Origin: Gordonia humi
Lineage (GTDB): Bacteria > Actinomycetota > Actinomycetes > Mycobacteriales > Mycobacteriaceae
Direction: 5' to 3'
NCBI RefSeq assembly: GCF_014197435.1
Contig: NZ_JACIFP010000001.1
Location: forward strand, 4,774,001 to 4,838,000
Length of the DNA: 64,000 bases
Numbering within the stretch: the first letter of the stretch is position 1; every line of letters starts with the position of its first letter. Position numbers and translations under genes: made by a program. Under the pieces are notes generated by a model. The model was given only the letters and a program-made list of their open reading frames with translations, was not told the origin of the DNA and did no database searches. Positions 35,930 through 44,248 of this stretch are shown one piece after another.

Positions 35930-36283
35930 ATGATCGCAGACGTCTTCTCCGCCGTGTTCATCCTCGCCGGCTCGTTACTCGCCCTGACCGCGGCCGTCGG
36001 CATCGTCCGCTTCCCGGACACGCTCAGCCGCATGCACGCGGCCACCAAACCGCAGACCTTCGGCATGATCCTGGTGCTCATCGGGGCGCTGATCCAGCTC
36101 GACGGCCACGTCGACTCCGGCATGCTGGTCCTCACCGGGCTCTTCACGCTCATCACCGCGCCCGTCATCGCTCAACGCGTGGGGCGCCTCGTCTACCGCG
36201 AACAGCGCATCGACGAACAGCTGCTCGACGAGAGCCAACTGCGGTCCCGGGTGAGCGACGACTCCCGGCAAGCCGATCGATAG
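35930..36283 (+). CDS. mrpG: Mrp antiporter subunit G
   Basis: Protein of 117 aa with three helices. AVGIVRFPDTLSRMHAATKPQTFGMILVLIGALI is the MrpG signature (R-x-PD-x-x-x-RMHA). Last gene of the operon; a hydrophilic tail of 30 residues follows. It is convergent with a tetR gene 5 bp away. Confidence 0.93.
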   Translation: MIADVFSAVFILAGSLLALTAAVGIVRFPDTLSRMHAATKPQTFGMILVLIGALIQLDGHVDSGMLVLTGLFTLITAPVIAQRVGRLVYREQRIDEQLLDESQLRSRVSDDSRQADR

Positions 36284-36288
36284 GCTGG

Positions 36289-36858
36289 TCAGAGTTCCGA
36301 GCTCGCCTCTCGCAGCGTGTCCAGAGCGGCGACGGCGTAGGGCCCGAAGCCGGTGTCGTCGTCCGCCTCGATCCACGCGGCGTACCCCTGCTTGAACGCG
36401 AGAACACCCACCTCGGCGGCGAGCTGCGCGACCGGCACCGCGACCCCGCGCGCAGCGAGTGCATCGGTCATCGCGACGGACAGGCCGACTCGTTTGAGCG
36501 CGTCCCGCTCCTGAAGCTCGGCACTGGAGGCGATCGCCGCTCTCAACTGCGGACCGATCGCGCGGTTCACGGGACCGAACGCCTCACTCGCCCGCTCCAG
36601 TCCGGCGGCCACCGCGTCCAGCGGCGAGACGTCCGGCGGCGCGTCTGCGATGCCCTCGGCCAGCCGACCGCTCAGGGCCTCCTGCCCGGCGGAGAGGATC
36701 TCGCGCTTATCGGAGAAGTGTCGGAAGAGCGTGCTCTTGGTGACCCCGGCTCGCGCGGCGATCTCGGTCACCGTGGTCGCGTCGTACCCCTGATCGGCGA
36801 ACAGTTCGACGGCGGCGACGACGAGCCGCTCACGTGCTCCCGGTTCCCAACGTGCCAT
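36289..36858 (-). CDS. TetR-family repressor
   Basis: Protein of 189 aa. HTH at residues 8-52: RERLVVAAVELFADQGYDATTVTEIAARAGVTKSTLFRHFSDKREIL. The C-terminal part resembles TetR_C families of unknown ligand. It is divergent from the SDR at 36942, with a strong inverted repeat in the 83-bp gap, which makes that gene and tetR itself the probable targets. Confidence 0.9.
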   Translation of the reverse strand: MARWEPGARERLVVAAVELFADQGYDATTVTEIAARAGVTKSTLFRHFSDKREILSAGQEALSGRLAEGIADAPPDVSPLDAVAAGLERASEAFGPVNRAIGPQLRAAIASSAELQERDALKRVGLSVAMTDALAARGVAVPVAQLAAEVGVLAFKQGYAAWIEADDDTGFGPYAVAALDTLREASSEL

Positions 36859-36878
36859 GCACCCACCCTATCCGATGG

Positions 36879-36920
36879 GACTTTTGTCTCGTCACCCTGT
36901 ACAGTGACGGGACAAGAGTC
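36879..36920. promoter_or_regulatory. Probable operator between tetR and SDR
   Basis: Two 17-nt arms (36879-36895, 36904-36920) are inverted repeats with two mismatches, around an 8-nt spacer holding TGTACA. It lies midway in the divergent gap and covers the likely promoters. Confidence 0.75.
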
Positions 36921-36941
36921 TCATGACACTAGGAGGGTTCC

Positions 36942-37823
36942 ATGAAGGTCTTCGTCACCGGTGCGACCGGCAACATCGGAGCGGCAGTCGTCACCGAGCT
37001 GCTCGCGCACTCCCATGAGGTGATCGGCCTGGCACGTTCGGAGACCTCGGCCGCCAAGCTCGAAGCCGCCGGAGCCTCGGCGGTACGGGGCGGGCTGGCC
37101 GACCTCGACGTGATCCGCAGCGCGGCGGCCGACTCCGACGGCGTCATCCATCTCGCCTTCAGCAACGACTTCAGCGCCCCCGAGGCGCTCGCCGCGGGCA
37201 TCGCGGAGGAGACCGCCGCGATCACCGCCGTCGGTGAGGCTCTGATCGGCAGCGGGAGACCGTTCGTCGTCTGTTCCGGAACACCGTCGATCCCGGGGCG
37301 CGCCTCGATCGAGTCCGATCCCCTGCCCCTCGACGGCCCGGTCGGCGGCCGCGCGGTCGCCGTCGACCGCACCCTCGCACTGAAGGACCGGGGCGTGCGC
37401 AGCTCCGCTGTGCGCCTGCCCCGAACCGTCCACCGGAACGGCGAGGGCGGCTTCGCCGGCATCCTCACGCAGATCGCGCGCTCCAGCGGCCTGTCCGGCT
37501 ATCCGGGCGACGGATCCCAACGATGGCCGGCCGTCCACTCCGCCGATGCCGCCGCGCTGTTCCGCTTGGCACTGGAGGCAGCACCGGCCGGGACGTCGTG
37601 GCACGCCGTCGCCGACGAGGGCGACCCGGTGAGGGCGATCGCCGAGATCATCGGTCGCCGCCTCGGAGTACCGGTGGGGCCCGCACCGGCGGAGACCTAC
37701 GGGGCGATCGGCGCGGTCTTCGCGCTGGACCAACCCTCCTCCAGCGCTCACACGCGCGAGATCCTGGGCTGGGAGCCGACCGGCCCGTCGCTGCTCGAGG
37801 ACCTGGAACTCATTCGGCCCTGA
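36942..37823 (+). CDS. Atypical SDR / NAD(P)-binding epimerase-like protein
   Basis: Protein of 293 aa. N-terminal NAD(P) site GATGNIG (7-13) and an extended-SDR layout. The usual catalytic Tyr-x3-Lys is missing: the position reads GGRAVAVDRTL. It resembles members annotated as 'NAD-dependent epimerase/dehydratase' or NmrA-like proteins that sense or reduce small molecules. GGAGG before the ATG. Under the nearby TetR in all likelihood. Confidence 0.8.
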   Translation: MKVFVTGATGNIGAAVVTELLAHSHEVIGLARSETSAAKLEAAGASAVRGGLADLDVIRSAAADSDGVIHLAFSNDFSAPEALAAGIAEETAAITAVGEALIGSGRPFVVCSGTPSIPGRASIESDPLPLDGPVGGRAVAVDRTLALKDRGVRSSAVRLPRTVHRNGEGGFAGILTQIARSSGLSGYPGDGSQRWPAVHSADAAALFRLALEAAPAGTSWHAVADEGDPVRAIAEIIGRRLGVPVGPAPAETYGAIGAVFALDQPSSSAHTREILGWEPTGPSLLEDLELIRP

Positions 37824-37844
37824 GCGCGCACGGAAGCTAGCCTG

Positions 37845-38978
37845 CTACGCCAGTTCGTCGACCACCGACCCCACCACGTCCACCAGGCTCCCGGTGCGCG
37901 CGTACACCTCACGCTGGCGCTTGTAGCTGACACCGCGCGCCACGATGTCGGCGACGGAGGCGAGTTCGTCGAGACAGCCGAGGGAGGCGGCGACCGGCTC
38001 GAGTCGGATCAGCAGGTCGGCGAGGTCCTCGGTCACCAGACGCTCGGCACAGGCGGAGTCCTCGATGATGATGGCGTCGATACCGTAGCGGGCGGCCCGC
38101 CACTTGTTCTCCTGGACCAGCCAGGGCGCCATGTGCGGCAGCGTCTGCCCCGCGGTGAGGCGACGATCGAGGTCGACGATCAGGCAGTGGATGAGAGCCA
38201 CGATGCCCGCGAGTTCGCGACGGTTCGACACGCCGTCGCACACTCGCACCTCGATGGTCCCCAGATGCGGCGAGGGGCGGATGTCCCAGCGGATCTCGTT
38301 GAGGTGATCGATGATGCCGGTGGTCTTCTGGTCGGCGACGAACGCCTCGAACTCGCTCCACGTCTCGAACTGGAACGGCAGTCCAGCCGTGGGAAGCTGC
38401 TGGAACATCATCGCCCGGTTACTGGCGTAGCCGGTCTCCTGACCGCCCCACATCGGCGAGGACGCCGACAGTGCGAGCAGGTGGGGGTAGTACTTGAGCA
38501 GCGACGACAGGATCGGCAGCACCTTGTCGCGGTGGCTGATGCCGACGTGGACGTGCACGCCCCAGATCAGCATCTGGCGACCCCACCACTGCGTGCGCTC
38601 GATGAGTTCGGCGTAGCGCGGTCCCTCGGTGAGCTGCTGTGTGGACCACTCGGCGAACGGATGAGTGCCCGCACCGTAGAGATCCACACCGATCTCGTCG
38701 GTCAGCCCGCACACCACGTCGAGCGTGGCGCCGAGATCGGCCATGGCCTCCCCGACCGTGCGGCACACGCCGGTCACGAGCTCCACCGTGTTGCGGAGCA
38801 GCTCCTTGTGGATCCGGCCCGCACGGTCGACGCCGCGGGCCCTGATCAGATCGAACAGTTCCGGGGCCGCATTCGACAGGTCGCGGGTGTCCCGGTCGAC
38901 CAGCGCCAGCTCCCATTCGACGCCGAGCGTCGGCTCGGGCGAACCATGGAACTCGATGGCCGACACCGGGACCCCCAC
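37845..38978 (-). CDS. Carboxylate-amine ligase, YbdK/GCS2 family
   Basis: Protein of 377 aa from a GTG (a second in-frame GTG at 38966 is equally possible). GCS2 marks: TLGVEWELALVD (metal/ATP Glu residues), NTVELVTGVC, GVHVHVGISH, and NKWRAARYGIDA. E. coli YbdK has weak glutamate-cysteine ligase activity; in actinobacteria that make mycothiol the role is unclear. The M. tuberculosis relative (Rv0433) also lies next to sodC. Convergent with the SDR. Confidence 0.9.
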   Translation of the reverse strand: MGVPVSAIEFHGSPEPTLGVEWELALVDRDTRDLSNAAPELFDLIRARGVDRAGRIHKELLRNTVELVTGVCRTVGEAMADLGATLDVVCGLTDEIGVDLYGAGTHPFAEWSTQQLTEGPRYAELIERTQWWGRQMLIWGVHVHVGISHRDKVLPILSSLLKYYPHLLALSASSPMWGGQETGYASNRAMMFQQLPTAGLPFQFETWSEFEAFVADQKTTGIIDHLNEIRWDIRPSPHLGTIEVRVCDGVSNRRELAGIVALIHCLIVDLDRRLTAGQTLPHMAPWLVQENKWRAARYGIDAIIIEDSACAERLVTEDLADLLIRLEPVAASLGCLDELASVADIVARGVSYKRQREVYARTGSLVDVVGSVVDELA

Positions 38979-38994
38979 CCCCAGACTCGTTTCG

Positions 38995-39603
38995 CTACTC
39001 GGCGATGACGCCGCAGGCCAGGCGCTGCGTACCGTCGGTGTCGCCGACCTCGTGCACGATGAGCGCCCTGCCGCGGATCTGCTCGAGCTTGAACGCGTCG
39101 GTCCTGCTGGTGACCTGGCCGGTGCCGTTCTCCAAGACGGTGACGCTGGTCAGGTCGCCGCTCTCGGGCTTGCCGGTGTGGCCGTCGACCTGCAGATGCC
39201 CGCCCGCGGTCGCGAAGCCGGTGGACGCCTCACACTTGCCGACCTCGTGGATGTGCACACCGTGCGAGCCCGCGTCCATGCCCGACACGCGCAGCGAGAC
39301 GGTGACGGCGTCGTCCGCTTCGGTGAAGGTGGCGAAGCCGACGCTGCTGCCCGCCTTGTCGCGCAGGGTCACCGTCATCTCGGTGGTGGCCTCGGCGCGC
39401 GGGCCGTCGGCGTTCACCTGATCGCCCGGATGGGCCTGATCACCGGTGATGACCGGCGGCGTGGTGCCCCTCTCGTTCGTCGGGTACTGGTCGGGCGTGC
39501 AGCCCGCGAGGACAGCGCCCGTGGCGCCTGCCGCGGCGAGGACCGCCAGGACACGGGTGGTCGAGATTCCGGTGGCGGCACCGCTGTGCTTACGGGCGAA
39601 CAT
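38995..39603 (-). CDS. sodC: Cu/Zn superoxide dismutase lipoprotein
   Basis: Protein of 202 aa, from the ATG with AAGGAG upstream. Lipobox LAGC (near residue 35) after a hydrophobic stretch makes it a lipid-anchored exported enzyme. Metal ligands: GVHIHEVGKC, AGGHLQVDGHTG and VHEVGD; the disulfide cysteines are in GKC and ACGVI. It removes superoxide outside the membrane. Compared with M. tuberculosis SodC the loop before ACGVI is shorter. In one run on the minus strand with LytR_C and DUF3263 genes. Confidence 0.93.
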   Translation of the reverse strand: MFARKHSGAATGISTTRVLAVLAAAGATGAVLAGCTPDQYPTNERGTTPPVITGDQAHPGDQVNADGPRAEATTEMTVTLRDKAGSSVGFATFTEADDAVTVSLRVSGMDAGSHGVHIHEVGKCEASTGFATAGGHLQVDGHTGKPESGDLTSVTVLENGTGQVTSRTDAFKLEQIRGRALIVHEVGDTDGTQRLACGVIAE

Positions 39604-39648
39604 GACGCTCCTTATGTGTTCCATGTACAGGCTGGGCTGGACGTTGTC

Positions 39649-40164
39649 TTACTTGCTGACGACGACGACGGCGAGGTCCTCGTCCGGGCAGGTGGAGAAG
39701 GCCGAGGGCCGCGGATCCACCGACGCGCCGCCGGGCACCGACTCGGCGACCTTCTTGGCCGCCGCCTCCCTGCCCTCGGTGTAGAAGATGGTGTTCTCGC
39801 TGATGCTCGCCGTCGACAGGTTCGACGTGCTCGCGACCTCGTAGCCCGCGGCCTCGAGGGTCTTGGTGACGTCGGCGGCCAGACCGGTGATCGTTCCGGC
39901 GTTCAGCACGCACATCGATCCGACGTTCGCGGCGTCGACGGCACGGGAACTCGACGGCGCCGACGACTCTCCGGTCGACGCGTCCGGCTGGGCCGGGGCC
40001 GTCGCGACCGTACTCGCGTCGCTGTCGGACAGTCGCGGTTTCGAATCGTCGCCACTGGTGACTGCGTGGTGCCAGCCGAGGCCGATGAAGACCACGGCGA
40101 CAGCCAGCAGCAGCATGGCGCCTGCCCGCAGAGGCAGTCGGTTGGTTTCTCGGTCAGCTTTCAT
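39649..40164 (-). CDS. LytR_C domain membrane protein
   Basis: Protein of 171 aa from the ATG at 40164 (a GTG lies just before). One membrane helix at about 14-32, a Ser/Ala/Pro-rich linker (40-75), then the LytR/CpsA/Psr C-terminal domain (NVGSMCVLNAGTITGLAADVTKTLEAAGY). It has no LytR catalytic domain, so it is a stand-alone C domain anchored outside the membrane. Matches Rv0431 in position and layout. Confidence 0.82.
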   Translation of the reverse strand: MKADRETNRLPLRAGAMLLLAVAVVFIGLGWHHAVTSGDDSKPRLSDSDASTVATAPAQPDASTGESSAPSSSRAVDAANVGSMCVLNAGTITGLAADVTKTLEAAGYEVASTSNLSTASISENTIFYTEGREAAAKKVAESVPGGASVDPRPSAFSTCPDEDLAVVVVSK

Positions 40165-40234
40165 CACGGCAACTTTAGCTCACGACGCCGTGTAGGAGAC
40201 GAGCCGTCCGTGTGACATGCCCGCAGTCTCTGCC

Positions 40235-40582
40235 TCAGATCTCGAATCCGAGGCGGCGCGCGGCCCGCGCCTTCTGCCGCGAGGCCCGCAGGCGGCGCAG
40301 ACGCTTCACGAGCATCGGGTCGGCCGCGAGCGACTCCGGTCGGTCGACCAGGGCGTTCAGAATCTGGTAGTAGCGGGTCGCCGAGAGATCGAAGAGCTCT
40401 TTGATGGCCTCTTCCTTCGACCCCGCGTACTTCCACCACTGGCGCTCGAACGCCAACACCTCGCGTTCACGTCGAGTCAGCCCGTCGGGGCCCATCTCGT
40501 GCGGATCCACCTGCTGGCCGGACTGCTCGACGACGATCGGGTCATCGTCGTTGCTGGGTGTACGCGCGGTTGCGCCGTCCAT
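40235..40582 (-). CDS. DUF3263 protein
   Basis: Protein of 115 aa. The DUF3263 core is LTRREREVLAFERQWWKYAGSKEEAIKELFDLSATRYYQILNALVDRP followed by a basic KRLRRLRASRQKARAARR tail. It looks like a small HTH/DNA-binding protein (helix-turn-helix near 55-85). AAGGGG precedes the ATG. Corresponds to Rv0430. Divergent from def; the 180-bp gap between has one AT-rich patch near 40605-40625 and the def -10 at its end. Confidence 0.8.
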   Translation of the reverse strand: MDGATARTPSNDDDPIVVEQSGQQVDPHEMGPDGLTRREREVLAFERQWWKYAGSKEEAIKELFDLSATRYYQILNALVDRPESLAADPMLVKRLRRLRASRQKARAARRLGFEI

Positions 40583-40748
40583 CTCGCCCCTTAAAACCGT
40601 CGAATAGTCGCATCCACTCGCTCGGTTCCCCTTGCTCCAGAGCACCGACGTCCGGGTGGAATCACAAGCGTGTGGTTCGCACAAGAGTGTAGCGGCGTTC
40701 ACGCTCGCCTTCACGACGACGCACCGCTGGCATGTCGTATTGCAGCGG

Positions 40749-40754
40749 TAAACT
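40749..40754 (+). promoter_or_regulatory. Candidate -10 for leaderless def transcript
   Basis: TAAACT fits the actinobacterial TANNNT -10 and lies eight bases before the def ATG. No ribosome site is visible between, so transcription probably starts at or next to the ATG. Confidence 0.45.
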
Positions 40755-40762
40755 GTCCCGCT

Positions 40763-41353
40763 ATGGCAATACTTCCGATCTGCATCGTCGGCGAACCCGT
40801 CCTCCACGAGCCGACGACCCCGGTCGATCTCGACGACTCGGGACGTCCGTCGGCCGAGATCGTCGAACTGCTCGACGACATGTACGCGACGATGGACGCC
40901 GCGAACGGGGTCGGCCTGGCCGCCAATCAGGTGGGCCGCGGCCTGCGCATGTTCGTCTACGACTGCCCGGACGGCCCGACGCGCCGTCGCGGCGAGGTGA
41001 TCAACCCGGTCCTGCAGACCTCGGAGATCCCCGAGACGATGCCCGACCCCGACGACAACGACGAGGGCTGTCTGTCGGTGCCCGGCGAGGGCTTCCCCAC
41101 CGGGCGCGCCGACTGGGCCAAGGTCGTCGGCACCGACCGCAACGGGGACCCGGTCGAGATCGAGGGCGACGACTTCTTCGCCCGCATGCTCCAGCACGAG
41201 ACCGGCCATCTGGACGGATTCCTGTATGTCGACGTCCTGATCGGGCGCAACGCACGGGCCGCGAAGAAGGCGATCAAGCGCAACGGTTGGGGCGTTCCGG
41301 GCCTCACGTGGCTGCCCGGCGCCGATCGCGACCCGTTCGGGCACGATGACTGA
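40763..41353 (+). CDS. def: Peptide deformylase
   Basis: Protein of 196 aa. All three motifs are present: [15 protein letters not shown], and QHETGHLDG (HExxH zinc/iron site), so the enzyme should be active. It removes the formyl group from nascent proteins. The loop DPDDNDEG before motif 2 and C-terminal tail of 45 residues are as in mycobacterial Def. A leaderless start is likely. Confidence 0.96.
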   Translation: MAILPICIVGEPVLHEPTTPVDLDDSGRPSAEIVELLDDMYATMDAANGVGLAANQVGRGLRMFVYDCPDGPTRRRGEVINPVLQTSEIPETMPDPDDNDEGCLSVPGEGFPTGRADWAKVVGTDRNGDPVEIEGDDFFARMLQHETGHLDGFLYVDVLIGRNARAAKKAIKRNGWGVPGLTWLPGADRDPFGHDD

Positions 41354-41365
41354 CAAGATGAGAGC

Positions 41366-42043
41366 ATGATCGATCCAACCGTCGGCGACCGCATCGTCGT
41401 CCGCTATCGACTCGATCACGCCGCCGCACCCGCGGACTGGCGTGCCGAGTCGAATCCCGCACTGTCCGGCGGACCGTCGCAATCGGATGTGACGGGCGTG
41501 CTGAAGACCTCCGACGAGAAGTCTCTGCTGATCGACCGCGACGGCGTCGAGGTCGCGATACCGCGCACGGCGATCACCTCGATCCGCCTGCTGTCTCGGG
41601 AGGTGGTGCGCAACTCGGAGATCCGGGACGTTGAGCGCGCCCTGTGCGACGCCGCCGACGCCACCGAGCGGGAGGAGATCGACGGTTGGATCGTGCTGTC
41701 GGGCGGGTCCACCCTCCGCGGACGCTCGGCGATCCCGGTGGAGTTCAACGCGCCGTCGGCCGCCGTCGACGAGATCTGCGCCTGGTACGACGATCTCGAC
41801 GAGGTCCCGATGGCACTGCTCCCCGACCGGCTGACCCGGCCCGGACGCGTGCCGATCACCGACGTCCGCGACCTGGAGGTCCTCGTCGCCGATCGGCCCA
41901 TCGACGTGGCCGGCCTCGCTCCGGCGCGGGTCGACGACGGACTGTGGGCGGTCGACGTCGACGCCGACGACTCGGCGTTGCGCGCCGCCGCCCGCGACGC
42001 GGGCTACCGACTGCACCACACCGCGCAGGTCGGCGAGCTGTAG
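41366..42043 (+). CDS. Rv0428c-like protein, SH3-like N-terminal part without clear GNAT domain
   Basis: Protein of 225 aa. Residues 3-75 resemble the beta-rich N-terminal domain of Rv0428c (VGDRIVVRYRLDH, TGVLKTSDEKSLLIDRDGVEVAIPRTAITSIRLL). The rest has EIRDVERALCDAA and ALLPDRLTRPG. The mycobacterial protein is about 300 aa with a GNAT acetyltransferase domain at its end; here the protein stops early and I see no acetyl-CoA loop (Q/R-x2-G-x-G/A). Same position (between def and xthA), so an orthologue that lost or replaced the GNAT half. Confidence 0.6.
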   Translation: MIDPTVGDRIVVRYRLDHAAAPADWRAESNPALSGGPSQSDVTGVLKTSDEKSLLIDRDGVEVAIPRTAITSIRLLSREVVRNSEIRDVERALCDAADATEREEIDGWIVLSGGSTLRGRSAIPVEFNAPSAAVDEICAWYDDLDEVPMALLPDRLTRPGRVPITDVRDLEVLVADRPIDVAGLAPARVDDGLWAVDVDADDSALRAAARDAGYRLHHTAQVGEL

Positions 42044-42101
42044 CCGCGGCCGGGCCGGAGCGAATTCGATTCCGACGGCTCAGCCGCTACCGTGGAACGC
42101 G

Positions 42102-42611
42102 ATGTCTGCTTCGAACTCCGACCCCGATCAGTCCCGCCGTCGCCTGCTCGCGTCCGGGCTCGGCGTGGTCGTCCTACTGGCCGTGGTCGCTCTGACCTGG
42201 TGGGTCGACGGTCGCAGTTCGCTCGACTCCGTGGAGTCGACGTCGTCCGGAGCGAGCATCGTCGCGCCGAGCGCCACGGGCTCCGAGCACTCCCGCACCG
42301 CCGGAAAGCCGTCCGACGACGTGCCTGCGCGGGTACAGCAGACGCTCGACTACATCGACGCGGGCGACTGGCCGGAGGCCGCGAACGCACCGGGCACCCA
42401 CGGCGGCGACCTGTTCCGCAACGCCGAGGGACGGCTGCCCCGACGCACGGCCGACGGACAGAAGATCACCTATCGGGAGTGGGATGTGAACGCCAAGCAG
42501 CGGGGCCGCGGGCGCGACGCCGAGCGCATCGTGACCGGCAGCAACGGTTCGGCCTACTACACTCTCGACCACTACGAGAGCTTCACGGCGATCCGAGGGC
42601 CCGCCGCATGA
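42102..42611 (+). CDS. Guanyl-specific ribonuclease (RNase Sa/barnase-like), membrane-anchored or secreted
   Basis: Protein of 169 aa. Residues 17-35 are hydrophobic after RRR and form a signal anchor or uncleaved signal. From about 75 it is a microbial ribonuclease domain: the general base Glu126 in YREWDV, Arg142 in AERIV and His157 in TLDHYESF line up with Glu54, Arg69, and His85 of RNase Sa. It cleaves RNA after G. The next gene overlaps by ATGA and codes for the barstar-type inhibitor that protects the maker. Confidence 0.9.
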   Translation: MSASNSDPDQSRRRLLASGLGVVVLLAVVALTWWVDGRSSLDSVESTSSGASIVAPSATGSEHSRTAGKPSDDVPARVQQTLDYIDAGDWPEAANAPGTHGGDLFRNAEGRLPRRTADGQKITYREWDVNAKQRGRGRDAERIVTGSNGSAYYTLDHYESFTAIRGPAA

Positions 42612-43036
42612 CCGCACTCTCCTCATCCGCCCCCAGCCTGTTCGGAACCGGATGGGTGGCACGCCGGGTGGACGGCGAGGCGATGCGGACCGTCGACGGC
42701 GTCCTCGACTCCCTCGCCGCGGCCTGGCGTTTCCCCGACCACTTCGGACGGAACCGCGACGCTCTCGACGACTGCATGCGAGATCTGCCCACTGATCTGC
42801 CGACCGCCGAGGGCGGACCGTCGACCGGCCTGCTGACGATCGTCGTGCACGCCGGCGCGCTGCTCGCCGACGCCCCCGACGAGCTGGAATGGTTCGCCGA
42901 ATCGGTCGACTTCTGGCACGACCACTACCACGATCGCCGCTTCGCCGTCTTGCTGACCGACGACGACCCGGCGGCCGTCCGCGACCGGTGGGCCGCCGTC
43001 GGCACTCAGCTGACCGACCCGACCGAGGAGATCTGA
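42608..43036 (+). CDS. Barstar-type ribonuclease inhibitor
   Basis: Protein of 142 aa. The barstar core is FPDHFGRNRDALDDCMRDL; Asp51 and Asp55 correspond to barstar Asp35 and Asp39, which plug the RNase active site. It has no signal peptide, so it stays in the cytoplasm and neutralises enzyme that is not exported. Translation is coupled to the RNase. The 25-residue lead and 45-residue tail are longer than barstar (89 aa). Confidence 0.9.
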   Translation: MTALSSSAPSLFGTGWVARRVDGEAMRTVDGVLDSLAAAWRFPDHFGRNRDALDDCMRDLPTDLPTAEGGPSTGLLTIVVHAGALLADAPDELEWFAESVDFWHDHYHDRRFAVLLTDDDPAAVRDRWAAVGTQLTDPTEEI

Positions 43037-43039
43037 CCC

Positions 43040-43828
43040 GTGCGCCTGGCGACCTGGAACGTGAACTCGATCCGCGCGCGTTCGGAGGACGTCGTCGCGT
43101 GGATGACCCGGCATGCGATCGACGTCCTGGCGCTGCAGGAGACCAAGTGCTCCGACGACCAGTTCCCGGTGATGAGTTTCGCCGCACACGGCTACGACGT
43201 CGCGATCTGCGGCGACGGCGGATACAACGGGGTCGCCATCGCGTCCCGCGCGGGTCTGACCGATGTGCACATCGGCTTCGACGGTCAGCCGACGTACAAC
43301 GGCGTGCGCGAGTCGCGCGCGATCTCGGCGACATGCGGCGGCGTGCGCGTGTGGAGCCTGTACGTGCCGAACGGCCGGACACGGACCGATCCGCATATGA
43401 GTTACAAACTGGAGTGGCTCGACGCCCTCGCCGACGTCACCAGACTCGAGCTCGGACACGATCCGGCCGCCCAAGTGGCGTTGGCCGGCGACTGGAACGT
43501 AGCACCGACCGACGCCGACGTATGGGATCCCGAGCTGTTCGCCGACCGCACGCATACCTCCGACGCCGAGCGCGCCGCGTTCGCCCAGTTCGGCGCCGCC
43601 GGTTTCGTCGACAGTGCGGGACCGTTCGCACCCGGTCCGGACACGTACACGTTCTGGGACTACCAGGCCGGCCGATTGGAGCGCAACGAAGGCATGCGCA
43701 TCGACTTCGCGCTGTGCTCGCCCGCACTGAACGACCGGGTCTTCGACGCCTTCATCGACGTCGCCGCCCGCAACGCCAAGGGCGCCAGCGACCACGCTCC
43801 GCTCGTCCTCGACGTCTCGTCCGCGTAG
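43040..43828 (+). CDS. xthA: Exodeoxyribonuclease III / AP endonuclease
   Basis: Protein of 262 aa from a GTG 3 bp after the barstar stop. Catalytic motifs: NVNSIRAR, LQETKC (metal Glu), GDWNVAPTDADVW and SDHAPLVLDV. It cuts at abasic sites and removes 3' blocks in base-excision repair. Same place as Rv0427c. Confidence 0.95.
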   Translation: MRLATWNVNSIRARSEDVVAWMTRHAIDVLALQETKCSDDQFPVMSFAAHGYDVAICGDGGYNGVAIASRAGLTDVHIGFDGQPTYNGVRESRAISATCGGVRVWSLYVPNGRTRTDPHMSYKLEWLDALADVTRLELGHDPAAQVALAGDWNVAPTDADVWDPELFADRTHTSDAERAAFAQFGAAGFVDSAGPFAPGPDTYTFWDYQAGRLERNEGMRIDFALCSPALNDRVFDAFIDVAARNAKGASDHAPLVLDVSSA

Positions 43829-43871
43829 ACCCGCCCCCGACTCCCCCGCCGGTGGAGTATCGAGGCCCCTC

Positions 43872-44222
43872 CTACACCGGCACCAGCGGGACCACTCCCG
43901 GATGCTCCTCGATGAACTTCCTGGTGAACGTGCAGACGGGACGGACTTTGAAGCCGTTGTCGCGCATGTACGACATGGCGCTTCCGGTCAGTCTGGTCGC
44001 GAGGCCGTGACCGGCGTACTCGTCGTACATGACGGTGTGCAGAATGGTCGCGATCGTGCCGTCGGGAGCGTCTTCGAGGCTGTAGCCCAGCACGCCGACG
44101 AGATCGCCCGCCACCCACAGTTCGAAGCGTTCCCGTTCCGGGTTGTGGACCACTTCGGAGATCTGTTGGAGCAGCGAACGAGCGGAATTCTGCGGCGCCT
44201 GATGGCGATTCCTCAGATGCAT
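43872..44222 (-). CDS. GNAT-family acetyltransferase
   Basis: Protein of 116 aa from the ATG with GGGAGG four bases upstream; a longer start at 44240 is possible. Compact GNAT of the YjdJ/Yjdj-like 'N-acetyltransferase (GCN5-related)' type: FELWVAGDLVGVLGYSL, then TIATILHTVMYDEYAGHGLATRLTGSAMSYMRDNGFKVRPVCTFTRKFIEEHP. The YAGHGLAxxL segment is the acetyl-CoA loop. Substrate unknown. A perfect CRP/GlxR site lies 11 bp before the ATG. Confidence 0.85.
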   Translation of the reverse strand: MHLRNRHQAPQNSARSLLQQISEVVHNPERERFELWVAGDLVGVLGYSLEDAPDGTIATILHTVMYDEYAGHGLATRLTGSAMSYMRDNGFKVRPVCTFTRKFIEEHPGVVPLVPV

Positions 44223-44232
44223 GACACCTCCC

Positions 44233-44248
44233 TGTGACAACGATCACA
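44233..44248. promoter_or_regulatory. CRP/GlxR-type binding site
   Basis: TGTGACAACGATCACA is a perfect TGTGA-N6-TCACA, the consensus of cAMP-receptor proteins (GlxR in Corynebacterium, Rv3676 in M. tuberculosis). It lies 11 bp upstream of the GNAT start, a position that would block transcription or its start, and about 250 bp upstream of thiC on the other strand. Confidence 0.7.
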
